A stretch of DNA of 48,275 bases from Sandaracinaceae bacterium (GTDB lineage: Bacteria > Myxococcota_A > Polyangia > Polyangiales > Sandaracinaceae): assembly GCA_019694315.1 (NCBI GenBank), contig JAIBCE010000016.1:1-48275 (forward strand), in the 5' to 3' direction. Below are positions 1 to 8,599 of this stretch, piece by piece (positions within the stretch are counted from its first letter, which is position 1; each line of letters opens with the position of its first letter). The notes below the pieces were generated by a model. The model was not told the origin of the DNA. It searched no databases and worked only from the letters and a program-made list of their open reading frames with translations. The position numbers and the translations under genes are program-made.

Positions 1-995
1 CGATCCGCCAGCGGGTGACCGTCGTCTTCCAGCGCGCGCCAGAGATCGAGCGGCGCGGGCGAGCCGCCGAGGCGGCGCGAGAAGGTCACGAGCGTGCGTC
101 GATCCGCGGCGCCCAGCGTGGGGGCGAGGCTCCGCGCGAACGCGCGCGAGAGGAGTCGATAGGTGTTCGACAGCGCGGTGGGCTCGGGCACCGTGACGAA
201 GGCCGTGAGATCGGCCGCGAGGAACGCGTCGATCGCGGCGCGCGTGCCGAGGCTCCCCAGATCGACGACCGCGTAGTCGGCCGAGCGGGCGCGCAGATCC
301 GCGTAGAGCGCGCGGAGGTTCGTGGGCGCGCGGCGTGCGGAGAGGCCCTCGTCGAGGCCCGTCGTCACGAGCTGGAGCTGCGAGACGGCCGTGTCGTGCG
401 TGCCGACCGCGGGGATGGCGGGACCGCCCACGAGCGTGTGCAGGTTCGCTCCGCCGCGATCGGCATCGACCACGAGCACGCGTCGCCCGATCGAGGCGAG
501 ATAGATCGCGACGTTCGCGGCGAAGACGCTCTTGCCCACGCCGCCCTTGGCGCCGCCGATCGCGACGATGCGGCGCGCGCGCGGCGTCGCGGGCGGAGGG
601 GGCGGCTCGGAGGCAGTGCTCGGCGCGGAGAGCTCCCCCGCCACGCTCGCGCTCGCGAGATCGAGCGCCTCGAGCGGGTGGCCGACCAGCGTGGCGTGCA
701 CCGGCGGAATCGACACCGGCGAAGGCGAAGCGGCGGCGGACGGAGACGAGGATGCGGGGGGCGGAGGCGGGACGGGCGAGCGCTCCTCGCGCGGGGCCGC
801 GACCACGATGGCGTCGAGGCGGACGACCTGCGTGGGAGCGCTGTCGAGCACGTCGTCGATGGGCACCTCGGGGATCGCGTCGATCGACGCGGTCGAGGGC
901 GGGCTCGCAGGCGAGGTCGCCACGTCCGGCGTGCTCGTGCGCGCCGCATCGGGAGGTGGAGGAGCGACGCTCTTGCCGCGCTTCTTCTTGGCCAT
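1..995 (-). CDS. ParA/MinD-family ATPase, 3' end outside the window
   Basis: The gene starts at ATG 995 and runs off the left edge after 331 codons, so the C-terminus is not visible. Residues 1 to about 140 are a long Lys/Arg-started, then Pro/Ser/Ala-rich, probably disordered extension. The ATPase domain begins near residue 142 with the deviant Walker A motif GGAKGGVGKS (147-156), followed by a switch-like VLVVDADRGGANL segment. This is the signature of the MinD/ParA/FlhG group, membrane- or DNA-associated dimerising ATPases that position cell structures or segregate DNA. The long extension and the absence of a par or min partner in view prevent a narrower call. It is divergent from the HNH gene, with 130 bp between the two starts. 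No clear Shine-Dalgarno sequence is seen before the ATG. The family call is firm; the cellular role is unknown. Confidence 0.85.
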   Translation of the reverse strand, partial: MAKKKRGKSVAPPPPDAARTSTPDVATSPASPPSTASIDAIPEVPIDDVLDSAPTQVVRLDAIVVAAPREERSPVPPPPPASSSPSAAASPSPVSIPPVHATLVGHPLEALDLASASVAGELSAPSTASEPPPPPATPRARRIVAIGGAKGGVGKSVFAANVAIYLASIGRRVLVVDADRGGANLHTLVGGPAIPAVGTHDTAVSQLQLVTTGLDEGLSARRAPTNLRALYADLRARSADYAVVDLGSLGTRAAIDAFLAADLTAFVTVPEPTALSNTYRLLSRAFARSLAPTLGAADRRTLVTFSRRLGGSPAPLDLWRALEDDGHPLAD

Positions 996-1112
996 GGTGC
1001 GTGTGCGAGAGGAGCAGCCCGGAGCGCGCTGCGCTCGTGACGGTCGAAGGAGGCGCAGAGTGGCCTAGGCCTTCGGACGGAGCAAACCCGGGCGGCGAGG
1101 GGGCCCGCGTAC

Positions 1113-1118
1113 TATCCT
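1113..1118 (+). promoter_or_regulatory. -10-like hexamer for a leaderless HNH gene
   Basis: TATCCT is followed by seven bases (CACGCGT) and the GTG start at 1126. Transcription starting about seven bases after a -10 box would begin at the start codon. The same geometry occurs at seven other genes in this window. Confidence 0.5.
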
Positions 1119-1125
1119 CACGCGT

Positions 1126-1794
1126 GTGAAGGCCGCTTTCTCGGGTGCCCCTCACGAGGGGGTCTCGGAGCGCAGCGTCGAGCGCGCGCTCGAGCGCGCC
1201 ATGGCCGACCGCTCCACCAAGACCGGGCTCGCCTCGCCCGTGCTCGTCTTGAACCGGTCCTTTCAGCCCGTGCGCATCACGACCGCGCGGCACGCGTTCA
1301 CGCTGCTCTACCTCGGTCGCGCGCGCGCGCTCGATGCGCGCTACGAGCCGATGGACTTCGAGGCCTGGGCGTCGCTGATGCCGGGCCCGCAGGAGGATGC
1401 GATCGGCACGCCGCGCGGTCCCATCCGCGTGCCGCGCGTGCTCGTGCTCGTGGGCTACAACCGCGTTCCGTCCGCGCCGCTGCGCCTCTCGCGCCGCAAC
1501 GTCTTCCTCCGCGATGCCTTCACCTGCCAGTACTGTGGAGGGCGTCCACCGGTGCGCGATCTGAACCTCGACCACGTCCTTCCGCGCTCACGCGGGGGCA
1601 AGTCGAGCTGGGACAACCTCGTGACCTCGTGCCGCACCTGCAACGTGAAGAAGGGGTACGCGACGCCCGAGGAGTGCGGGATGGTGCCGCGCCACAAGCC
1701 CCACCGTCCGAACTGGAGCATGGCGCTGCGGATGGCGGCGCCCACGACCCGCTTCGTGGAGTGGGAGCCGTTCCTCCAGGGCCTTCCCGAGTAG
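1126..1794 (+). CDS. HNH endonuclease family protein
   Basis: A 222-residue protein. The C-terminal half carries an HNH nuclease core: a CQYCGG zinc knuckle near residue 137, the LDHVLPRSRGG catalytic stretch near residue 150, and the second knuckle CRTCN about 20 residues later. These give the Cys4 zinc site and the catalytic His of the His-Me finger nuclease fold. The N-terminal VLVLNRSFQPV segment is typical of the free-standing bacterial HNH proteins related to McrA, whose substrates are mostly unknown. I chose GTG 1126 because a -10-like TATCCT sits seven bases upstream; ATG 1201 is an alternative that keeps all conserved residues. A 155-bp tandem repeat starts immediately after the TAG stop. 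No methylase, intron or phage gene lies nearby, so neither a restriction nor a homing role is supported. Confidence 0.85.
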   Translation: MKAAFSGAPHEGVSERSVERALERAMADRSTKTGLASPVLVLNRSFQPVRITTARHAFTLLYLGRARALDARYEPMDFEAWASLMPGPQEDAIGTPRGPIRVPRVLVLVGYNRVPSAPLRLSRRNVFLRDAFTCQYCGGRPPVRDLNLDHVLPRSRGGKSSWDNLVTSCRTCNVKKGYATPEECGMVPRHKPHRPNWSMALRMAAPTTRFVEWEPFLQGLPE

Positions 1795-2120
1795 CCGTGC
1801 CTCACGGACGCGCCCTCGGAGGCGCGGGCCAGTCCCTTCCAGCTCCCCATCGAACAGGAACATGGAGGTACGCGCCGCAACGGGACCGCGCGTGAGCCTC
1901 TGCGTCCTCGCGTCTGATCGGAATTCCGGATTCGCAGAGCGCGACAACCCCGTGCCTCACGGCCGCACCCTCGGAGGCGCGGGCCAGTCCCTTCCAGCTC
2001 CCCATCGAACAGGAACATGGAGGTACGCGCCGCAACGGGACCGCGCCTGAGCCTCTGCATCCTCGCGTCTGATCGGAATCCAGGATTCGCAGAGCGCGAG
2101 AACCCCGTGCCTCACGGCCG
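1795..2120. repeat. 155-bp tandem repeat, two full copies plus a 16-base third start
   Basis: Copies at 1795-1949 and 1950-2104 have identical length and differ at only a handful of positions; a third begins at 2105 and diverges after 16 bases. Each copy opens with a perfect hairpin CCGTG-CCT-CACGG (1795, 1950, 2105). Inside unit 1 are two more inverted repeats: CGCGCC/GGCGCG (1809-1826, six-base loop) and CTCTGCG/CGCAGAG (1898-1904 with 1933-1939), the latter enclosing a small GAATnC-type hairpin. The period is not a multiple of three, and no frame with coding character spans the copies. This fills the 416-bp gap between the HNH gene and the next gene. It could be a structured RNA, a repeat-derived element or a terminator array; I cannot decide which. 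Confidence 0.9.
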
Positions 2121-2210
2121 TGTCGCCCGTCGCTCTTCGGGCCGGCTCGGGGAGAGCTGCCGAGCGAGGCGCACGCAACACGCCGCGCCTGCCACCGATG
2201 AGCGCGCACC

Positions 2211-3815
2211 ATGCGCTGCGTCCTCACGTGCGTGACCACCTTCGTCCTCGCGATCCTCGTCACGTCGTGCTTCGAGGTGCCCATCCTCGCTCCGCGTGAC
2301 GCGCCCGAGCGCGACACACCGAGGCGCGGGACGCCCGAGCCCGTCGTGATCGTGTCGATCGTCGCGCGCGACGTGTCGGGGCGGCTCTGGCCGTTCGACG
2401 CGCTGCCGCGGCAGCCTCGCTTCGAGATCGTGGCGAGTCGGCCCTTGCTCGCCGATCCCGAGGCGCTCTTCGTGATCGAGGGCGAGGTCGACGACGCGCT
2501 GCGCGAGGACGTCTCGCGACGGCCGCTCACGATCGCCACGCGGGCGCGGCGCATCGACGCAGCGATCGAGCGCGACGGAACGAGCGTGACCCTGACACCG
2601 CGCGCACCGCTCGCACCGGGCGCCCCGCTCGCCGTGATCGTCGCGGGCTTCGCCGCCTCGGACGAGGGCGAGAGCCTCGGGTCGGCCGAGATCGTGGCCG
2701 GATCCGTGTCGCGCGAGGCACGCGCCGGTGCGCGCGTGGTGGGAGCGTTTCCGGCCGATGGCACGCTCGACGTCCCGCTCGACGCGGCGCCGCTCGTGCT
2801 CGCCATCGACGGCGACGTGCTGCTCGGGGCGAGCCCCGTGCGGCTCGAGGTGGGCGATGCGGTGAGCGCGCCGCGCGTGTCGCTCGTGCGCTGCGAGCCG
2901 CTGGGCTTCGCCGAGGTCACGTGTCTCTGGGTGGAGTGGGCGACGGCCCTCGCGCCGGCCTCGCCCGTGGTGATCGAGACCACCGACGATCTGCGCGACG
3001 CCACGGGCGCAGTGATCGAGCCCGTCGCGGTGCACGTGACCACGTCGAGCGGGCCCGACCTCGCCCCCCCTTCGCTGATCGCCCCCTCGGCGTGCGCGAT
3101 CGACGCTGCACCCGATCGCACGCGGGCGTGTGTGATCGCGACCGATCGCAGCTGGCGCGCAGACCTCGTCGCGGACGAGCCCGTCCGGGTGGAGCTCACG
3201 TATGGGGGAGGCGCGCTCCGAGCGATCGCGCCGCGAGGAGAGGCACGGATGGGGCTCGCGGGGCTCGAGGCGAGCGCCCGTCTCGACGGCACGCTCACGC
3301 TCGTGGATCTCGCGGGCCGACGCACCGCGATCCCGTGGGTCATCGCGACCACGCCGCCGCTCGCACCGATCACGATCACCGAGGTCTGTGCCGATCCGGA
3401 GGGACCCGAGCCCGCGCAGGAGTGGGTCGAGCTCGCGAACGTCGGAGCGGCGTCCGCGAGCCTCGAGGGCCTGTCGCTCGCGGATCGCGAGGACGACGAG
3501 GGGCAGCCGCTGCGCTCTTCGCGCGTGCTCGTGTCCGGCGCGCGCGTGCTCGTGGTGGGCGAGGGCTTCGATCCCGATCTCGCGGGCGTGCCCGCGGGGA
3601 CACCGCTCGTGACCGTGGGGCGCACGATCGTCCCCTCGGGCCTCTCGAACGCGGGTGAGCCGCTCGTCCTGCGCGATGGCGAGGGGCATCGCCTGGCCTT
3701 CGTCCCGAGCCTCGCGACCGAGGAAGGGCGCTGTCTCGGGCGTCTCGAGCCGGAGGCGCTGCGTGCGGACGCGATCGAGGACTTCCACTACAGTGCGTGC
3801 ACCCCGGGACGTTGA
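2211..3815 (+). CDS. Lipoprotein with Ig-like and lamin-tail domains
   Basis: A 534-residue protein beginning with a short lipoprotein signal peptide whose lipobox ends LVTSC (Cys20), so it is probably an outer-membrane or periplasmic lipoprotein. Around residues 180-270 a GAFPADGTLDVPLDAAPLVL segment resembles bacterial Ig-like (SbsA/Big_5) domains. Residues about 385-500 match a lamin-tail domain: an ITEVCADPEG opening, then EWVELANVG and a LSLADREDDEG stretch. Lamin-tail domains are common in secreted or surface proteins and nucleases, but no catalytic motif is visible here. The stop codon is one base from the chosen recD2 start, suggesting co-transcription although the functions look unrelated. 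The domains are confident; the function is unknown. Confidence 0.75.
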   Translation: MRCVLTCVTTFVLAILVTSCFEVPILAPRDAPERDTPRRGTPEPVVIVSIVARDVSGRLWPFDALPRQPRFEIVASRPLLADPEALFVIEGEVDDALREDVSRRPLTIATRARRIDAAIERDGTSVTLTPRAPLAPGAPLAVIVAGFAASDEGESLGSAEIVAGSVSREARAGARVVGAFPADGTLDVPLDAAPLVLAIDGDVLLGASPVRLEVGDAVSAPRVSLVRCEPLGFAEVTCLWVEWATALAPASPVVIETTDDLRDATGAVIEPVAVHVTTSSGPDLAPPSLIAPSACAIDAAPDRTRACVIATDRSWRADLVADEPVRVELTYGGGALRAIAPRGEARMGLAGLEASARLDGTLTLVDLAGRRTAIPWVIATTPPLAPITITEVCADPEGPEPAQEWVELANVGAASASLEGLSLADREDDEGQPLRSSRVLVSGARVLVVGEGFDPDLAGVPAGTPLVTVGRTIVPSGLSNAGEPLVLRDGEGHRLAFVPSLATEEGRCLGRLEPEALRADAIEDFHYSACTPGR

Positions 3816-3816
3816 C

Positions 3817-6060
3817 GTGACCCGCGATGCTCGATCCGACCCCTCGGCCGACAAGCCCGGGGCTCCGCCCGGCGGCCCTCGCGGCAGCGGCACGCTCGCG
3901 CTGCCGACCGGCGTCGACGCGCGCGAGGAGAGCTTCGCGGCGATCGTCGAGGATCAGCGCTTCGTCGCGAAGGACGGCACCTTCGCGGTCGCGAACGCGC
4001 GCCGCGCGCCGCGCGGCAAGCCGGTGGTCCTCGTGGGCGATCTCGCGGGCGCGAGGATCGGCGAGAAGGCCCAATTCCGTGGGCGATTCGAGAAGCACGC
4101 CGTGCACGGCGAGCGCTTCCGCGTGAGCTCGTTCGTGCCCATCCTGCCCTCGAGCCGCGACGGCCTCGCGAAGTTCCTCGGCGGTGGGCTCGTCTCCGGG
4201 ATCGGCCCCCGCCTGGCCGAGCGCGTGGTCGCTCGCTTCGGTGATCGCACGCTCGACGTCATCACGCGCGAGAGCGCGCGCCTCAAGGAGGTGCCGGGCC
4301 TCGGAGGCAAGAAGGGGCTGGCGCTCGCGGAGGCGGTGCGCGAGCGACGCGGTGAGGCCGACAGCCTCGCGTTCCTGCACGGCCTCGGCCTGGGCCCCGC
4401 GCTCTCGCGCAAGCTCTACGCGCGCTTCGGGGCGCGCACCGCGACCCAGCTCCGCGAAGATCCCTACCTCGCCGCCGAAGAGGTGCCGGGCATCGGCTTC
4501 CTCACGGCCGATCGCATCGGCAAGGAGATCGGCATCGCGCCCGACGATCCGCGGCGTGCGCGCGGCGCGCTCCTCTACGTGCTCGCGCGCGGCGCCGACG
4601 ACGGACACACGTGCTTGCCGCGCGAGGAGCTGGTGCGCGGGGTCGCGTCACTCGGGGTGCCGGCGTCGCTCGTGCCTCGCACGCTCGAGGCGCTCGCGGC
4701 CGATCACCAGATCGTCCTCGAGGGCGACGACGCGTTCCTGCCCGAGCTCCACGAGGCCGAGGAGGGCCTCGCGCAGGGGCTGCGCGCGCGCGTGGGACAT
4801 CGCAAGCCGTCGTCGAAGGTGCGCGCGGCCCTCGAGGCGCACACGGCGAAGGGCGCGGGGGGCGTCGCGCTCGCCGATCGTCAGCGCGAGGCGGTGGAGC
4901 GCTCGACCGAGGTCGGCGTGCTCGTGCTGACGGGTGGCCCGGGCACCGGCAAGACCACGACGCTGCGGGCGATCGTCGCCGTGCACGAGGCGCTCGAGCG
5001 ACGCGTGCTCCTCGCGGCGCCGACGGGCCGCGCTGCCAAGCGCATGAGCGAGGCCACGGGCCGCGAGGCCAAGACCATCCACCGCGTGCTCGAGTGGAAC
5101 CCCGGCACGGCCGACTTCGTGCGGGGCGAGGATCATCCGCTCGACGCCGACGTGGTGATCGTCGACGAGGCCTCCATGCTCGACGTGCGCCTCGGCGCCG
5201 CGCTCGAGCGCGCGATCCATCGCGACGCGACGCTGGTGCTGGTGGGTGACATCGATCAGCTGCCACCCGTGGGCGCGGGGCACGTGCTGCGCGAGGTCAT
5301 CGGCTCGGAGGTCGTGCCCGTGGTGCGCCTCGAGCGCGTGTTCCGTCAGGCCGAGGAGTCCGCGATCGTCCGTGGTGCGCACGCGATCGCGTCGGGGCAG
5401 GCCCCCAGCTCCTCGCCGCGGGGCCACAAGGGGCCGGGCGAGCTCTTCGTGGTGGAGGCGCACGAGCCCGAGCGCGTGGTCGAGAAGCTGCGCGAGGTGC
5501 TGCGTCGGATCCCGCCCGCGTACGAGCTCGATCCCGTGCGCGACGTGCAGGTGCTCACCCCCATGCGCAAGGGCCCGCTCGGCACCGACGCCCTGAACGC
5601 GATGCTCCAGGAGGAGCTCGTGCCCACGCCCTCCAAGCGCGGGCGATTTCGCGTCGGCGACAAGGTCATGCAGACCGCCAACGACTACGAGCGCGAGGTG
5701 TGGAACGGCGACATCGGCTGGGTCCGCCGCGTCGTCGACGGCGTGACGTACGTGGACTTCGACGTCGGCGAGACGAGCTACCGCGACGACGAGCTCGATG
5801 GGCTCGTGCTCGCGTACGCGGCGACGGTGCACAAGAGCCAGGGCTCGGAATTCCCCGCGATCGTGCTCGTGCTCCACGGCAGTCACCACGTGATGCTCGC
5901 GCGTCCGCTCCTCTACACCGCGATCACGCGCGCGCGTCGGCTCGTCGTGATCGTGGGCGAGCCCAGCGCCATCGCGCGGGCGGCGCGCAACGTGGGCTCG
6001 ACGCGCGTGCAGGGACGGCTCGCACGGCGCCTGCGAGGCGAGCTCGACGCGGAGGGCTGA
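3817..6060 (+). CDS. recD2: RecD2-type superfamily 1B DNA helicase
   Basis: From GTG 3817 the product is 747 residues, within the usual RecD2 range. The N-terminal half holds helix-hairpin-helix stretches (GGGLVSGIGPRLAERVV, EVPGIGFLTADRIG), typical of RecD2/TraA proteins, which act without RecBC. The motor has Walker A GGPGTGKTTT (373 onward), the DEASM Walker B, motif III GDIDQLPPVG, and near the C-terminus a UvrD_C_2 segment with VHKSQGSEFPAIV and a YTAITRAR motif VI. Such enzymes are 5'-3' helicases in DNA repair or replication-fork processing. The frame stays open upstream to 3655, but that would overlap the lipoprotein by about 160 bases, so I place the start just after its stop; GTG 3793 is also possible. 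No recB or recC is in view. Confidence 0.9.
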   Translation: MTRDARSDPSADKPGAPPGGPRGSGTLALPTGVDAREESFAAIVEDQRFVAKDGTFAVANARRAPRGKPVVLVGDLAGARIGEKAQFRGRFEKHAVHGERFRVSSFVPILPSSRDGLAKFLGGGLVSGIGPRLAERVVARFGDRTLDVITRESARLKEVPGLGGKKGLALAEAVRERRGEADSLAFLHGLGLGPALSRKLYARFGARTATQLREDPYLAAEEVPGIGFLTADRIGKEIGIAPDDPRRARGALLYVLARGADDGHTCLPREELVRGVASLGVPASLVPRTLEALAADHQIVLEGDDAFLPELHEAEEGLAQGLRARVGHRKPSSKVRAALEAHTAKGAGGVALADRQREAVERSTEVGVLVLTGGPGTGKTTTLRAIVAVHEALERRVLLAAPTGRAAKRMSEATGREAKTIHRVLEWNPGTADFVRGEDHPLDADVVIVDEASMLDVRLGAALERAIHRDATLVLVGDIDQLPPVGAGHVLREVIGSEVVPVVRLERVFRQAEESAIVRGAHAIASGQAPSSSPRGHKGPGELFVVEAHEPERVVEKLREVLRRIPPAYELDPVRDVQVLTPMRKGPLGTDALNAMLQEELVPTPSKRGRFRVGDKVMQTANDYEREVWNGDIGWVRRVVDGVTYVDFDVGETSYRDDELDGLVLAYAATVHKSQGSEFPAIVLVLHGSHHVMLARPLLYTAITRARRLVVIVGEPSAIARAARNVGSTRVQGRLARRLRGELDAEG

Positions 6061-6065
6061 TCGGC

Positions 6066-6103
6066 GGGGCTGATCGTCAGGGCCGATCGGCAGGGCCGAT
6101 CGC
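6066..6103. repeat. Short tandem repeat between convergent genes
   Basis: Two adjacent 13-bp units, CAGGGCCGATCGG (6078-6090) and CAGGGCCGATCGC (6091-6103), preceded by a degraded copy (GGGGCTGATCGT, 6066-6077). They fill the gap between the convergent recD2 and beta-lactamase-fold genes. No strong terminator hairpin is evident. Confidence 0.6.
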
Positions 6104-6137
6104 TGGCTGTTCGGCCGGCAGCGCTGTCGCCGCAGCC

Positions 6138-7304
6138 TCAGGCCTGGGTGAGGGCCGCCATCATCGCGTCGTGGAACGCGGGGCGGAACCCCTTGATCTT
6201 CTCGTTCGCGCGGCTCGGGCACACGCGGTTCGAGAGCAGCACGATCACGACGTCGGCCACGGGATCACACCAGATGGAGGTTCCGGTGAAGCCGAGGTGC
6301 CCGAACGTCTGCGGGCTCATGCGCTTGCCCGCGGAGCTGTCGATGGCGCTCTTTCCGTCCCATCCGAGGCGGTGCGTGCCTCCGTCGCGCGGGCCGAGCG
6401 CGGCCTTCATCGTGGCCTCGCTCAGGATCGGCGTGGTGCCCTTGGTGCGCCCGGTCGCGGCATCGAGCACGGCCCGACCGAGGACCGCCATGCCGCGCGC
6501 GGTGCCGAACATGCCCGCGTGCCCGCTGATCCCCCCGAGCGCCGCGCAGTTCTCGTCGTGCACCTCGCCGCGCACGAGGCGTCCGCGCCACTCGTCGCGC
6601 TCGGTGGGCGCCACGCGCTTTCCGAGCTCGCGCTGCAGCTCCGGGCCGAGCGCGGGTGGATAGCAGAGCTCGAGCGGCTTGAGCCCGAGCGGCTCCGAGA
6701 TCTCCTTGGCGAGATGGCTCGCGAGATCGCGGCCCGTCGCGCGCGTCACGATCTCTGCGGCGACGATGTAGCCGAGGTCGCTGTAGACCGACGTCGAGGG
6801 CCCTCGTCGCGACGTCTCTTCGGCACGGCGCGCGGCCTCGGTGAAGATCCAGCGGCGTGCCGCCGTGGTGCCGAGATCGTGCGGCACATCGAGGTAGAGG
6901 CCGCCCCACGCAGCGATGCCCGCGCGATGACAGAGCAGCTGCTCGAGCGTGGCCGAGCCACCCGGCGTGCCGCGCACGTCGGCCACGAGCTGCTCGGCGC
7001 GGAGGTCGAGCGAGAGTGCTCCCCGCTCGACGAGGCGGAGACAGATCGTCGCGAACACGGGCTTCGTGAGCGACGCGAGGTCGTAGATGGAGTCGTCGGC
7101 CACGAGCTTGTTGCGATCGGAGCCGCTCGCCGCGACGGCGGGCGCGATGAGCATGCCCGCGCTGGCGGAGACGAAGTCGACCGAGCCGTCGGGCGCCCGA
7201 AACGACAGGCCCGCGGCGGCGCCCGGAAAGACGTGGCCGGTGACGCCAGCGCTCAGCAGCCTGACTGCCTCGGTGCGAACGCGCTCTCGACGCGAACTGA
7301 CCAC
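6138..7304 (-). CDS. Serine beta-lactamase-fold hydrolase (class C/esterase-like)
   Basis: The start at GTG 7304 is preceded by GGAGG at a nine-base spacing, giving 388 residues. The SxxK motif is SLTK (78-81), with Ser78 the expected nucleophile and Lys81 the general base. The second motif is YSD (174-176) in YSDLGY, and the KTG-equivalent near the C-terminus is HLGFTGTS. This pattern belongs to the broad Beta-lactamase (PF00144) family of carboxypeptidases, esterases and AmpC-like enzymes. YSD and H-x-G in place of YxN and KTG are typical of esterase/peptidase branches, not drug-resistance enzymes. No signal peptide is visible with this start, so it is probably cytoplasmic. A longer upstream frame exists but lacks family conservation. 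The gene is convergent with recD2 and divergent from truD. Confidence 0.85.
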   Translation of the reverse strand: MVSSRRERVRTEAVRLLSAGVTGHVFPGAAAGLSFRAPDGSVDFVSASAGMLIAPAVAASGSDRNKLVADDSIYDLASLTKPVFATICLRLVERGALSLDLRAEQLVADVRGTPGGSATLEQLLCHRAGIAAWGGLYLDVPHDLGTTAARRWIFTEAARRAEETSRRGPSTSVYSDLGYIVAAEIVTRATGRDLASHLAKEISEPLGLKPLELCYPPALGPELQRELGKRVAPTERDEWRGRLVRGEVHDENCAALGGISGHAGMFGTARGMAVLGRAVLDAATGRTKGTTPILSEATMKAALGPRDGGTHRLGWDGKSAIDSSAGKRMSPQTFGHLGFTGTSIWCDPVADVVIVLLSNRVCPSRANEKIKGFRPAFHDAMMAALTQA

Positions 7305-7456
7305 CCGCCTCAACCTCCGTGCCGCGCCGCGCGGCTGTACGAGGGACACCCAGGGTAAGGGAGCGCGTCGGGCCCCGTCTATGGTTGCGTGAGGCACTGG
7401 CCTCGCAGTCACCGAGCGCGGGCCGGCGCTGGAGGCTCGTGTCAGGGTTGCGCGCC

Positions 7457-8560
7457 ATGAGCGCACCGCTGCCCTTCGCTGCCCCCGAGATCGCGCCGAT
7501 CGCTGCGTTTTTCAAGGAAACGGAGGACGACTTCGAGGTCCACGAGCTCCCGGCCTATCTACCGCTCGGGCAGGGCGAGCACCTCTACGTGCGCTTCGAG
7601 AAGAGGGGCCTCGACACCGAGCGTGCGGTGCGAGCGATCGCCGAGGCCCTCGGATCCTCGGGGCGCGACGCTGGCTACGCGGGCATGAAGGATCGTCACG
7701 CCGTGACGACGCAGTGGGCCAGCTTCCTCAGCAAGCGGACCGCCGACGAGGCGCGCGCGATCGAGGTGCCCGGCGTTCGCGTGCTCGAGGCCTCGCGTCA
7801 CGCGAACAAGATCAAGACCGGTCACCTCGCCGGCAATCGCTTCGTGCTCCGCTTGCGGGGCATCGCGGCCGATCGCGTCGCCGACCTCGAGCGCTCGCTC
7901 TCGTGGCTCGTGGCTCATGGCGCGCCCTCGTACTTCGGTACACAGCGCTTCGGCCGCGATGGCGACAACGCGGCGCGCGCGCGGCGGTGGATCGTCGAAG
8001 GGGGGCGCGCGCCGGAAAAGCCCTTCGAGCGCAAGCTGCTCGTGTCGGCGCTGCAGTCGGAGATCTTCAACGCGCTCCTCGCCGAGCGCGTCGCGAACGG
8101 CGAGCTCGGGCGGATCGTCGACGGCGACCTCGTGCGGAAGGAAGACTCGGGAGGGCTCTTCGTGGCCGACGACGTGGCGGAGGTGCAGGCTCGCGCCGAT
8201 CGGCTCGAGGTGAGCGCGACGGGGCCGATGATGGGCGCCGAGATGCGCTGGCCCGAGCGCGTCGCGCGCGAGCGCGAGGAGGCCGCGCTGGCCCGCGCAG
8301 GGCTCACGCGCGAGCACCTCGATCGTTTTCGACGAGCGGGGGAGGGCACACGTCGCAACTACCGCGTGCTCGTGAAGGATCCGTCGGTGGCGGCGGAAGG
8401 GGACGTGGTGACCGTGGCCTTCACGCTGCCCTCGGGCGCGTACGCGACGGAGATCCTCCGCGAGATCACGCGTGGTGGCGCCGTCGAGCGGCGCGCTGCG
8501 CGGCCCTCGCGCGAAGAGGCGGCGTCGGAGCCCGTGGGCGGCTCCGACGATCGGAGCTGA
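7457..8560 (+). CDS. truD: tRNA pseudouridine(13) synthase TruD
   Basis: A 367-residue product from ATG 7457, close to the usual TruD length. The catalytic Asp lies in GMKDRHAVTTQ (76-86; Asp79), the hallmark of the TruD family, which converts U13 to pseudouridine in the D-stem of some tRNAs. Other family features are the early KETEDDFEVHELP segment, the NRFVLRLRG strand and the YFGTQRFGRDGDN loop. The frame is open further upstream, but homology begins only at MSAPLPF. It is divergent from the beta-lactamase-fold gene and convergent with the DnaJ-like gene. No clear ribosome binding site precedes the ATG. Confidence 0.95.
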   Translation: MSAPLPFAAPEIAPIAAFFKETEDDFEVHELPAYLPLGQGEHLYVRFEKRGLDTERAVRAIAEALGSSGRDAGYAGMKDRHAVTTQWASFLSKRTADEARAIEVPGVRVLEASRHANKIKTGHLAGNRFVLRLRGIAADRVADLERSLSWLVAHGAPSYFGTQRFGRDGDNAARARRWIVEGGRAPEKPFERKLLVSALQSEIFNALLAERVANGELGRIVDGDLVRKEDSGGLFVADDVAEVQARADRLEVSATGPMMGAEMRWPERVAREREEAALARAGLTREHLDRFRRAGEGTRRNYRVLVKDPSVAAEGDVVTVAFTLPSGAYATEILREITRGGAVERRAARPSREEAASEPVGGSDDRS

Positions 8561-8599
8561 GGGGAGCGGCGCGCTCGCGGCCGCCGACCGCTCAGCGCG

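Noticed and set aside
1126..1794. HNH gene as part of a mobile or homing element
   Set aside because: There is no intron, integrase, methylase or flanking target duplication; the tandem repeat lies on one side only.
6138..7304. Beta-lactamase-fold gene as an antibiotic resistance gene
   Set aside because: It has no visible signal peptide and has YSD and HxG in place of YxN and KTG, favouring an esterase/peptidase branch.
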